Positions 26,378-33,510 of a stretch of DNA of 64,000 bases are shown one piece after another. Position numbers and translations under genes: made by a program. This DNA comes from Streptomyces tubercidicus (GTDB taxonomy: Bacteria; Actinomycetota; Actinomycetes; Streptomycetales; Streptomycetaceae), in the NCBI RefSeq assembly GCF_027497495.1, contig NZ_CP114205.1, forward strand, positions 3,782,001 through 3,846,000, in the 5' to 3' direction. The notes beneath the pieces were generated by a model. The model was not told the DNA's origin, did no database searches, and saw only the letters and a program-made list of their open reading frames with translations. Within the stretch, counting starts at the first letter, position 1. Every line of letters starts with the position of its first letter.

Positions 26378-27214
26378 ATGTCCGTAGAACTGGGCAGCTC
26401 GAAGGTGCTTCCCGCGATTCCCGCGCCCGCACCGCACGTGCACGACGACGACGCCATCAACACCCGCACGCTCTCCCGCTCCCTGTTCCTGCGGCTGGCC
26501 TCGCTCGACAAGGACTGCGCGGAGCGTACGTACGTCCGCGACACGCTGATCGAGCTGAACCTCCCGCTCGTCCGTTATGCGGCCGCCCGATTCCGCAGCC
26601 GCAACGAGCCGATGGAGGACATCGTCCAGGTCGGCACGATCGGTCTGATCAAGGCGATCGACCGTTTCGATTGCGAACGCGGCGTGGAATTCCCGACGTT
26701 CGCGATGCCCACCGTGGTGGGCGAGATCAAGCGATTCTTCCGCGACACCTCGTGGTCGGTACGGGTCCCGCGCCGGCTCCAGGAGCTGCGGCTCGCCCTC
26801 ACCAAGGCCAGTGACGAGCTGTCCCAGAAGCTGGACCGCTCCCCGACCGTTCCCGAACTGGCCCTGTGCCTGGGGGTGTCGGAGGAGGACGTGGTCGACG
26901 GTCTGGCCGTCGGCAACGCCTACACCGCCTCCTCGCTCGACTCGCCCTCCCCCGAGGACGACGGCGGCGAAGGCTCCCTCGCGGACCGCCTCGGCTACGA
27001 GGACACCGCCCTGGAGGGCGTGGAGTACCGCGAGTCCCTCAAGCCCCTGCTGGCCAAACTCCCGGCCCGTGAGCGCCAGATCATCATGCTGCGCTTCTTC
27101 GCCAACATGACGCAGTCCCAGATCGGCGAGGAGGTCGGCATCTCCCAGATGCATGTCTCCCGGCTGCTCACCCGCACCCTGGCGCAGCTGCGCGAGGGCC
27201 TCATCTCCGACTGA
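26378..27214 (+). CDS. sigN: SigB-type RNA polymerase sigma factor, probable SigN
   Basis: The 278-residue protein MSVELGSSKVLPAIPAPAP is closely similar to the upstream sigma factor, sharing [20 protein letters not shown] in region 2 and SQMHVSRLL in region 4, so the pair looks like a tandem duplication. AAGGGGG precedes the ATG. By synteny it corresponds to S. coelicolor sigN, active in a developmental sub-compartment of aerial hyphae. It lies 190 bp from the sigF-like gene and may have its own promoter. No anti-sigma factor is nearby; in this family such regulators are often encoded elsewhere. Confidence 0.8.
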   Translation: MSVELGSSKVLPAIPAPAPHVHDDDAINTRTLSRSLFLRLASLDKDCAERTYVRDTLIELNLPLVRYAAARFRSRNEPMEDIVQVGTIGLIKAIDRFDCERGVEFPTFAMPTVVGEIKRFFRDTSWSVRVPRRLQELRLALTKASDELSQKLDRSPTVPELALCLGVSEEDVVDGLAVGNAYTASSLDSPSPEDDGGEGSLADRLGYEDTALEGVEYRESLKPLLAKLPARERQIIMLRFFANMTQSQIGEEVGISQMHVSRLLTRTLAQLREGLISD

Positions 27215-27307
27215 GGAACGGTCCGCCGAGGGGCCGTACGGCGCTTCGTGCCGCTCGGCGGACAGTTGCAAGGGCTTTCGCCGCCCGCCCGTTGCACCCC
27301 TGTACAC

Positions 27308-27322
27308 CTGACGTATCGTCAG
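27308..27322. promoter_or_regulatory. Palindrome upstream of the lipoprotein gene
   Basis: CTGACG-TAT-CGTCAG is a perfect 6-bp-arm palindrome 14 bp before the ATG at 27336. I recall similar motifs before other Streptomyces exported-protein genes. It could be an operator overlapping the start site. Confidence 0.6.
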
Positions 27323-27335
27323 CAACACTGCCGCC

Positions 27336-28172
27336 ATGCGACGGACTACGACGGTTGCCGCCGCCTCCGCGGCCGCGCTGTGTCTGGGTGCCCTGCTCAC
27401 CGGCTGCGGAAGCGCAACCGGCACGGGCCATGCCGCGGTGGGTGCCGCGGGTCCCGCTGACGGCCGGGTGCCGACCGGGGCCGTACCGCCCGACGAGCGC
27501 GTCGAGCTGACGCCGCTGGACGGCGACAGAGGCCGTGGACGGCACGGAGACGGCCGAGACGGCAGCGACAGCAGTGGCGGCGGTACGCGGACCGGCCAGG
27601 ACGGCTCAGGGGCGTCTGCCGACTCCGGCGAGCGCGATACGGGCGACGGCTCACGAGCCCCCGGCAGCCCCGGTCCGTCCAGCGGCGCCCGGCACGGCTC
27701 CTCCGCACCCGCCACCGGAGCACACTCCGGACATGGCGGCGGCACCACGCCCCCAGCGACACCGGGCCCGTCCAACTCCCCCTCGCGCCCCGGCACTCCC
27801 ACCCCGCCGCACGGCTCCCCCGCCCCGAAACCGCCCTCCCCGACCCTCCCGACCGGGCCGGACACCCCCGACGGCCTGCTGATCGGTGTGCCCGGCCGGT
27901 CCGACACCGGCGTCCGCTGGTGCGAGCGGGTCACCCTGGAGTTCCTCAACACCGGCGACCGGCCCGTCACCCGCGGCACGGTCACCTTCGGGACCCACAT
28001 CATCGGCGGCCTCGGCATCGACTGGGCCACGATCCCCTCCACCCACAAGCTTCCGCTGCCGCTCGCCCCGGGGAAGAAGAAGACCGGCGGCTGGCGGGTG
28101 TGTGTGGACGGCTGGCGGGTTCCGGCGGGCATGCATATCGACACCCAGGATGTGGCCTTCACCTGGAAGTGA
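27336..28172 (+). CDS. Lipoprotein with disordered stalk and small C-terminal beta domain
   Basis: The 278-residue product has a lipobox ALLTGC (C24 lipidated), then about 150 residues of Gly/Ser/Pro/Asp-rich low-complexity sequence. A C-terminal domain of about 95 residues starts at TPDGLLIGVPGRSDTGVRWC and contains RVTLEFLNTGDRPVTRGTVT and WRVCVDGWRVPAGMHI; its two cysteines may pair. The beta-rich pattern resembles a small Ig-like or carbohydrate-binding fold, but I do not recognise the family. It lies just after the sigma pair with a perfect palindrome in its promoter region. Confidence 0.75.
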   Translation: MRRTTTVAAASAAALCLGALLTGCGSATGTGHAAVGAAGPADGRVPTGAVPPDERVELTPLDGDRGRGRHGDGRDGSDSSGGGTRTGQDGSGASADSGERDTGDGSRAPGSPGPSSGARHGSSAPATGAHSGHGGGTTPPATPGPSNSPSRPGTPTPPHGSPAPKPPSPTLPTGPDTPDGLLIGVPGRSDTGVRWCERVTLEFLNTGDRPVTRGTVTFGTHIIGGLGIDWATIPSTHKLPLPLAPGKKKTGGWRVCVDGWRVPAGMHIDTQDVAFTWK

Positions 28173-28311
28173 GGCCGGGGAGGAGCTGCGGGGCCCGCCC
28201 CCGTCGGCCCGCGAATTCCTCTCCCTGGATAGCGATGACTTCCGACCGGTGCGACGGTCTATAGAGGCACAGGCGCAGCCACCGGCCGCGAACCGTCCCA
28301 GGGAGAAGACC

Positions 28312-28785
28312 ATGCCCAAGATCACCCCCAACCTCTGGTTCGACACCCAAGGCAAGGAAGCCGCCGAGTTCTACTGCTCGGTGTTCCCGAACTCGAAGAT
28401 CAACAACGTCACCTATTACAACGAGGCGGGCCCGCGACCGGCGGGCACCGTGCTGACGGTGGAATTCGAACTCGACGGCCAGGAGTACACCGCGATCAAC
28501 GGCGGCCCGGAGTTCACCTTCGACGAGGCGATCTCCCTCTTGATCAACTGCGCCGACCAGGACGAGATCGACTACTACTGGGCCAAACTCTCCGAGGGCG
28601 GCGAAGAGGGCCCCTGCGGGTGGGTGAAGGACAAGTACGGGCTGTCCTGGCAGGTCGCTCCCACCACGGTGGTGAGGCTGCTCAGCGGTCCGGACCAGGA
28701 GCGCGCGGCCCGCGCCATGAAGGCCATGTTCGGCATGAAGAAGATCGATATCGCCGCGCTGGAGGCGGCGGCCGACCAGGCATAG
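28312..28785 (+). CDS. VOC-family protein (PhnB / 3-demethylubiquinone methyltransferase-like)
   Basis: The 157-residue product MPKITPNLWFDTQGKEAAEF contains FYCSVFPNSKINNVTYYNEA, FTFDEAISLLINCADQDEID and KDKYGLSWQVAPTTVVRLLS, the signature of the 3-dmu-9_3-mt subgroup of the vicinal-oxygen-chelate fold. Despite the historical family name, members are metal-binding or ligand-binding proteins without shown methyltransferase activity. GGGAGAAG precedes the ATG. It is monocistronic and followed by a strong hairpin. Confidence 0.9.
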   Translation: MPKITPNLWFDTQGKEAAEFYCSVFPNSKINNVTYYNEAGPRPAGTVLTVEFELDGQEYTAINGGPEFTFDEAISLLINCADQDEIDYYWAKLSEGGEEGPCGWVKDKYGLSWQVAPTTVVRLLSGPDQERAARAMKAMFGMKKIDIAALEAAADQA

Positions 28786-28806
28786 GGTCATCGTCCCCGT
28801 ATGTCA

Positions 28807-28839
28807 CGGAGCCCCGGGCCGCCGCGGTCCGGGGCTCCG
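28807..28839. terminator. Bidirectional terminator hairpin
   Basis: CGGAGCCCCGG (28807-28817) pairs perfectly with CCGGGGCTCCG (28829-28839), between the convergent VOC and MarR genes. Confidence 0.75.
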
Positions 28840-28859
28840 GCGCGCCCCGGGGCCAGGTC

Positions 28860-29435
28860 TCAGGAGCGGCTGGGATTCCGTCCGGTCCGCAGGGGGCGCG
28901 GGGCGGTGCTGTGGCGGATGCCGACCTCGCGCAGGGCCCGGGTGGCCGCGTCGACGGAGGCGGCGGACGCCTCGGCGAAGACGGCCTCGTGGGCGTCGGC
29001 GTTGGCGCGGACGGCGCGCTCGGCGGTCCGCACCCCGTCCGGGGTCAGGCTGATCATGATGCTCCGGCCGTCGTCCGGTGAGGGCTCGCGGCCGACCAGA
29101 CCGCGGCCGGCGAGGTGGTTGACGACGTTGCTGATGCCGCCGGAGGAGAGCAGCAGGGCGCGGGCGAGTTCGTTCGGCTTCATGCGGTACGGCTCGCCCG
29201 CCCGGCGCAGGGCGACCAGGATGTCGAACTCGGCGACCGTCAGGCCGAGTTCGGGCAGCACGCCACGGGTGGCCTGATCCAGGGCGCGGGCGAGCTGGGC
29301 TATGCGCTTGGAGAGTTCCGTCGTCGGGCGGAGCACGTCCGGCAGCTCGGTGTGCCAGGCGTCCATCAGCGCGTCGACGGGGTCAGGGCGCGGTCCGGGT
29401 GGTGCGGTCACGTCGGCAGGATAGATCAGCATCAT
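28860..29435 (-). CDS. MarR-family transcriptional regulator
   Basis: The 191-residue protein has a helical N-terminus (ELSKRIAQLARALDQATRGV), then the MarR winged helix: GLTVAEFDILVALRRAG, MKPNELARALLLSSGGISNV and GLVGREPSPDDGRSIMISLT. The start is uncertain: two consecutive ATGs at 29432-29435 lie within the control region, and an internal GTG (VTAPPGPRPD) is possible. An AGCTTT/AAAGCT palindrome abuts the start. It is divergent from an amidohydrolase gene, its probable target. Confidence 0.9.
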   Translation of the reverse strand: MMLIYPADVTAPPGPRPDPVDALMDAWHTELPDVLRPTTELSKRIAQLARALDQATRGVLPELGLTVAEFDILVALRRAGEPYRMKPNELARALLLSSGGISNVVNHLAGRGLVGREPSPDDGRSIMISLTPDGVRTAERAVRANADAHEAVFAEASAASVDAATRALREVGIRHSTAPRPLRTGRNPSRS

Positions 29436-29438
29436 GAT

Positions 29439-29454
29439 AGCTTTCTATAAAGCT
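29439..29454. promoter_or_regulatory. MarR operator
   Basis: AGCTTT-CTAT-AAAGCT has perfect 6-bp arms in the AT-rich gap between the MarR and amidohydrolase genes. The element AGCTTTCT is also directly repeated (29439 and 29451). Confidence 0.75.
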
Positions 29455-29494
29455 TTCTTCCATACATTCCCCCACGTGTAGAGGGAGACGTGCC

Positions 29495-30832
29495 ATGGGA
29501 ACCGAGCGCCACCACTCACCGCGCCTGCTGCTGCGCGGCGGCCTGGTCATCGACACCGCCCCCCACCCCGTCGTCCACCCGCACACCGATGTGCTCATCG
29601 AGGAGGGCCGGATCGCCGCCGTGGGCCGCGGGCTGCCCGGCGACGAGACCGATACCGGCCTGGAGGTGATCGACGCCCGCGGGCTGATCGTGCTGCCCGG
29701 CTTCGTCGACGCCCACCGGCATCTGTGGCAGGCCGTCCTGCGGTCCGCCGCGGTCGACGAGAGCCTGGATAGCTATCTCGGCCGGATCCTCGGCGACCTC
29801 TCCGGCCGCTTCACCCCCGCCGATGTGTACACCGGCAATCTCCTCGGCGCGCTGGAGTGCCTGGACTCGGGCGTGACCACCGTGCAGGACTTCTCGCACG
29901 TCCAGTACACGCCGGAGCACAGTGCGGCCGCCGTCGAGGCGCTGGAGGAGGCCGGCATCCGCGCCGTCTTCGGCTACGGCTACCCGGTCTTCGACGACAC
30001 CGCCCGGCGGGCCGACTGGGTGCGGGAGGTCCGCGCCCGGTACTTCCCCTCGCGCGACGCGCTGCTCACGATGGCCCTGGCGCCCGTCGGCCCCTCGTTC
30101 GCACCGCCGGAGACCGTCCGGGAGGACTGGCTGCTCGCCCGTGAGCTGGGCCTGCCGATCGCCGTCCATGTGACCGCGGGGCCGGTGGCGATGCAGCCGA
30201 TCACCGCGCTCCAGGAGCAGGGCCTGCTGACCACCGGCACCCTCTATGTGCACGGCAATTCGCTGCCCGACTCCGAGCTGCGGCTGATCGCCGAGTCCGG
30301 CGGCGCGGTGGCGATCACGCCGGCGATCGAAGCCTCGATGCGGTTCGGCGCCCCGATGGCGGGACGGCTGCGCCGGGCGGGCATCCCGACCGGGCTGGGC
30401 GCGGACGCGGTGACCTCGGCGCCGGGCGATATGTTCTCGCAGATGCGCGCCGCGCTGATGAGCAGTCACTTCGACGGTGACGGGAACGGCGACGGCGAGG
30501 CCGGGACGGCCACCGTCAAGGCGGCCGATGTGCTCCGGATGGCCACCGCGGAAGGCGCCGAGGCCCTCGGCCTGGGCGGCGAAATCGGCTCCCTGGGTAT
30601 CGGCAAGCGGGCCGACCTCGTACTCCTGCGCGCCGACGCCCTCAACCTCGCCCCGGTCGCCCACGATCCGATCGGCGCCGTGGTGACCGCCGCCCACCCC
30701 GGCAACATCGACACGGTCCTGGTGGACGGCCGCGCGGTCAAGCGTGAAGGGCGACTGGTCTACGGGGAGTTGGGCAGCGTGCTGGACACGGCCCACCGGT
30801 CGGCGGAGCGCCTCGCGGCGTCGGCCTCCTGA
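29495..30832 (+). CDS. Amidohydrolase (TRZ/ATZ / cytosine-deaminase-like)
   Basis: The 445-residue enzyme has the composite-domain start LLLRGGLVIDTAPHPVVHPH, the metal motif GFVDAHRHLWQAVLR, a central HV (LPIAVHVTAG), a later VHGNSLPDSELRLIAESGG, and IPTGLGADAVTSAPGDMF near the active-site Asp. The C-terminal HPGNIDTVLVDGRAVKREGR is typical. Members deaminate or dechlorinate heterocycles such as guanine, adenosine derivatives or triazines; the substrate is not determined here. GAGGGAG precedes the ATG. The divergent MarR suggests substrate-induced expression. A MITE-like repeat begins 8 bp after the stop. Confidence 0.88.
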   Translation: MGTERHHSPRLLLRGGLVIDTAPHPVVHPHTDVLIEEGRIAAVGRGLPGDETDTGLEVIDARGLIVLPGFVDAHRHLWQAVLRSAAVDESLDSYLGRILGDLSGRFTPADVYTGNLLGALECLDSGVTTVQDFSHVQYTPEHSAAAVEALEEAGIRAVFGYGYPVFDDTARRADWVREVRARYFPSRDALLTMALAPVGPSFAPPETVREDWLLARELGLPIAVHVTAGPVAMQPITALQEQGLLTTGTLYVHGNSLPDSELRLIAESGGAVAITPAIEASMRFGAPMAGRLRRAGIPTGLGADAVTSAPGDMFSQMRAALMSSHFDGDGNGDGEAGTATVKAADVLRMATAEGAEALGLGGEIGSLGIGKRADLVLLRADALNLAPVAHDPIGAVVTAAHPGNIDTVLVDGRAVKREGRLVYGELGSVLDTAHRSAERLAASAS

Positions 30833-30840
30833 GGCCCTTA

Positions 30841-30963
30841 AGGGCTGTCCCGTAATCCCTGGTGGATCAGCGCACGGCGTCAGTGGTGCGGGGGCACCTC
30901 CCGGCGCGAGCCGGGGGGCCGTAGCTGTCGTCGTGCATCCGCCAGGGATTCCGGGACAGCCCT
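30841..30963. mobile_element. MITE-like element with long terminal inverted repeats
   Basis: The element is 123 bp. Left end AGGGCTGTCCCGTAATCCCT and right end (reverse complement) AGGGCTGTCCCGGAATCCCT share about 25 of 27 terminal bases. The interior (GGTGCGGGGGCACCTCCCGG region) folds further and has no coding capacity. It resembles non-autonomous repeats I recall in many Streptomyces genomes. No clear target-site duplication is visible. It may also end transcription of the amidohydrolase gene. Confidence 0.75.
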
Positions 30964-31025
30964 CAGTGGTCTGCGGAGGCCCCTGAGCCGGACGTCGTCA
31001 CCGCCGCCCGACATCCCCGGGTTAA

Positions 31026-31220
31026 CTACGGACCCGCTCGGCTTCGGTACACCGGTGTCGGCGGCGTCTTCGGCGTGGTGGATGCGCCGGCCCGTCCAGC
31101 CGGCCGCACCGTGGCCGGGGAGGCGCAGGCGGTAGGCGCCGCGCATGCCAGTGCCGCCGTCAGTCCGAAGGTGAGGCCGCAGGCGGCGCCGAAGGCTCCG
31201 GCTGAGGTGAGAGTGCGCAT
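31026..31220 (-). CDS. Possible small exported peptide
   Basis: The 64-residue frame starts MRTLTSAGAFGAACGLTFGL after AGGGGGA, and its first 35 residues look like a signal peptide (GLTFGLTAALACAAPTACA). The remainder is Ala/Pro/Thr-rich without a recognisable fold. It is supported by the ribosome binding site and signal only, so it is tentative. Confidence 0.5.
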   Translation of the reverse strand: MRTLTSAGAFGAACGLTFGLTAALACAAPTACASPATVRPAGRAGASTTPKTPPTPVYRSRAGP

Positions 31221-31395
31221 GGATTCCCCCTGTGGACACTGCGGATCGCCACATGGTTGGTCGTTTCGGGTCGGAGCGTCCTCGCGAAGGGCCCCCACCC
31301 CTCACCAGGACAATGATCGAACTGACGCCCTCCATGATGGTGGATGCGCCTGGCGAATCGTTAGCTCAGAGTGCACAACTGCGTGCGCAATGAGT

Positions 31396-32373
31396 TCACT
31401 TGTGGCCGTTGAGGCCCTGATGCCGGTGGTCCTTCGGCGTGGTGCCGTAGGCGGCGCGGTAGGCGCGGCTGAAGTCGGCCGCGCGGGGGAATCCCCAGCG
31501 GGTGGCGATGGCGTGGATGGGGACGGCGCGGAGTGCCGGGTCGGTGAGGTCGCGGCGGGCCGCCTCCAGGCGTCGGCGGCGGATCCACTCGGCGACGGTG
31601 GCGTCCTCGTCGCGGAAGAGACGATGCAGGTAGCTGGTGGAGATGTGGTGCGCGGCGGCGATGGTGGCCGGGGTGAGGTACGGGTCGCGCAGCTGCTCCC
31701 GGATGAACGCCTGGATGCGCAAGGTGAGGGCCCGTCGGCGGGTCTCCGGGGGGAGGCGGTCGCCCGCTTCGAGCAGGTGGGCGAAGAGCGCGGCAACCAG
31801 ATCGTTCAGGACCGTGCCCAGCCGGGGCCCGTCGGAGGGCTGGTACGCGGTCGTGTCCGCGGTCAGCTGGGTGAGGAACCGTGCCAGGAGGGCACCCATC
31901 CCCTCCCGGGCCGACACCGGCGCCCCGACCAGCCGTGGGGCCATGTCGGGAGGCAGCGGCAGGAGGGCCTTGGGAGTCTCCAGCGCGATGATCGTAACCG
32001 GGCCCCCGGTGCTGCTGCGGATGTCGTTCGGCAGTGAGGTGGAGGTGACGAACAGGTCGTGCGGCTTGTACGCGGTCTCCCGGGTCGGCCACTCGCCTGT
32101 CCCGCTCCCCTGGACGACGAGGGAAAGGTGGTAGGCCTCCGGGTCGGATTGCCGGATCAGCTTCGGTGTGCGCCGGAAGACCAGGGGCTGGTAGGTGGCG
32201 GACCACACGGTGACAGCACCGAGATCCAGTACGCGTTGGGAAGCGCGGAAGTCGTCGGTGCAGTCGCAGCGCAGCTCCATGGGGGCGTGGGTGCGGCCCA
32301 GTAATTCGACCCAGTAGTCGAACCTGTCCGCCACGGGCAGAGCGTCGGTCCGGAACACCGTCTCGTCCAACAA
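31396..32373 (-). CDS. AraC-family transcriptional regulator
   Basis: The 325-residue product has an AraC-binding-like N-terminal domain (residues about 20-190: ADRFDYWVELLGRTHAPMEL, YHLSLVVQGSGTGEW). The double HTH lies at residues about 225-315: IREQLRDPYLTPATIAAAHH, ISTSYLHRLFRDEDATVAEW, AIATRWGFPRAADFSRAYRA and YGTTPKDHR. It belongs to the OxyR-independent feaR/NimR-like group. It stands alone; no partner gene is adjacent, and the effector is unknown. Confidence 0.92.
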   Translation of the reverse strand: MLDETVFRTDALPVADRFDYWVELLGRTHAPMELRCDCTDDFRASQRVLDLGAVTVWSATYQPLVFRRTPKLIRQSDPEAYHLSLVVQGSGTGEWPTRETAYKPHDLFVTSTSLPNDIRSSTGGPVTIIALETPKALLPLPPDMAPRLVGAPVSAREGMGALLARFLTQLTADTTAYQPSDGPRLGTVLNDLVAALFAHLLEAGDRLPPETRRRALTLRIQAFIREQLRDPYLTPATIAAAHHISTSYLHRLFRDEDATVAEWIRRRRLEAARRDLTDPALRAVPIHAIATRWGFPRAADFSRAYRAAYGTTPKDHRHQGLNGHK

Positions 32374-32591
32374 CAGTCTTTCCCCGTTTCAGAGGGCGCG
32401 GATCAAGGGGCTCCCGTCAGGTGGTCACCAGTGTGCTGGACGCCCCGGTTCCCTGCCTCGGCGGCCGCGGGTGGGGAGCGCCCGGCCGCAACTCCCGGAA
32501 GGATGGCGGGCGGACGCACCAAGGGCCCGGCATGGCCATGCCGGGCCCGGACGCAGGAAGACGACTGCGAAGAAAAGTGCGATGGAAGGCG

Positions 32592-32810
32592 TTACGAGAG
32601 CGCCAGCCAGGCCGCGCCCGCGACGACCAGGATCGCGACGATGACGCCGACGATGACGCCCACCCGGGGGCCGGACGACTGCTGGGGGGCGGCGGCGCGG
32701 CGGCCACCGGGCTGCGGGGTGCCGGCCTCGTCCACGAAGGCCCGGAACATCTGCGTGCTGCCCGCCGGGTCGTAGTTGCCGCCGGCCTGGTTCTGCGGGT
32801 TGTTCGCCAT
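32592..32810 (-). CDS. Small tail-anchored membrane protein
   Basis: The 72-residue protein MANNPQNQAGGNYDPAGSTQ has a soluble polar N-terminus and one C-terminal span (VGVIVGVIVAILVVAGAAWL). I chose ATG 32810 because a TAGGGT -10-like box lies 8 bp upstream and no ribosome binding site is present, which suggests a leaderless transcript; ATG 32816 is also possible. I recall relatives in many Streptomyces without assigned function. Confidence 0.75.
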   Translation of the reverse strand: MANNPQNQAGGNYDPAGSTQMFRAFVDEAGTPQPGGRRAAAPQQSSGPRVGVIVGVIVAILVVAGAAWLALS

Positions 32811-32951
32811 GGGCATGGACCCTAGCGAACCGGGGGCCGGGCGGCACCCTTGGGGCGCCTGCGCAGCGATGACGCGGGCCATGACGCGGGCGGTTGACCA
32901 ACGCCCGGTCCAGACTTTTAACCGCCTTTACTTCAACCCTGGACCAATCAT

Positions 32952-32983
32952 TTGCCTTCAGCAACCAATATTGCTTATGGTTG
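32952..32983 (+). promoter_or_regulatory. Promoter and MarR operator
   Basis: TTGCCT (32952) and TATGGT (32976) are spaced 18 bp as -35 and -10. The palindrome CAACCA/TGGTTG (32962-32967 and 32978-32983) overlaps them. The segment is unusually AT-rich. It precedes the MarR-MFS-YceI operon. Confidence 0.65.
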
Positions 32984-33025
32984 CCCCAAGCAACAAAAGA
33001 TGCGAAGGATGCATGGAGGCAGCCG

Positions 33026-33499
33026 GTGGCAGCTCACAGTCAGTACGAGGAGCTGGCCAGGCAACTCAGCGCCATCGGCGCCGTCAAGCGCGAGATGGGG
33101 CGGATGCTGCCCCAGGAGTGCCCGCCCGCCTCGGCCGGGGTGCTCGCGCTGCTCGACCGGAACGGTGAGATGCGGATGAGCCAGCTCGCCGAGCTGCTCG
33201 CGATCGATATGTCGGTGACCAGCCGGCATGTGGCGCATGCCGCCGAGCGCGGCTGGATCGAGCGGAAGCCCGATCCGGCGGACAAGCGCTCCCGGCTGCT
33301 GCGGCTGACCCCGAGCGGCGCCGCGCTGCTGGACGAACTCGCCGAGCATTACACGGCGGCGCTCGCCCGGTACCTGGACGACTGGTCCGACGACGACGTC
33401 GGGCGCCTCACCGAACTCCTCGCCAGGCTCCGCGCGAGCTTCGGCGACTGCCGCAGCCGGCCGCATCACGACCCCACCACCCGTACACCCGCAGGATGA
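33026..33499 (+). CDS. MarR-family regulator of the MFS-YceI operon
   Basis: I chose GTG 33026, with GGAGG 6 nt upstream; the product is 157 residues. The N-terminal helix (YEELARQLSAIGAVKREMGR) leads into the MarR HTH: ASAGVLALLDRNGEMRMSQL, AELLAIDMSVTSRHVAHAAE and RGWIERKPDPADKRSRLLRL. It should repress its own operon through the palindrome overlapping the promoter and respond to a transporter substrate. Its stop overlaps a possible MFS start (ATGA at 33496), so coupling is tight. Confidence 0.9.
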   Translation: MAAHSQYEELARQLSAIGAVKREMGRMLPQECPPASAGVLALLDRNGEMRMSQLAELLAIDMSVTSRHVAHAAERGWIERKPDPADKRSRLLRLTPSGAALLDELAEHYTAALARYLDDWSDDDVGRLTELLARLRASFGDCRSRPHHDPTTRTPAG

Positions 33500-33510
33500 A
33501 AAGGAACCAC

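Noticed and set aside
26312-28162. A 616-codon minus frame over the sigN-like and lipoprotein genes
   Set aside because: The plus-strand sigma motifs and lipobox are clear; the frame is a shadow.
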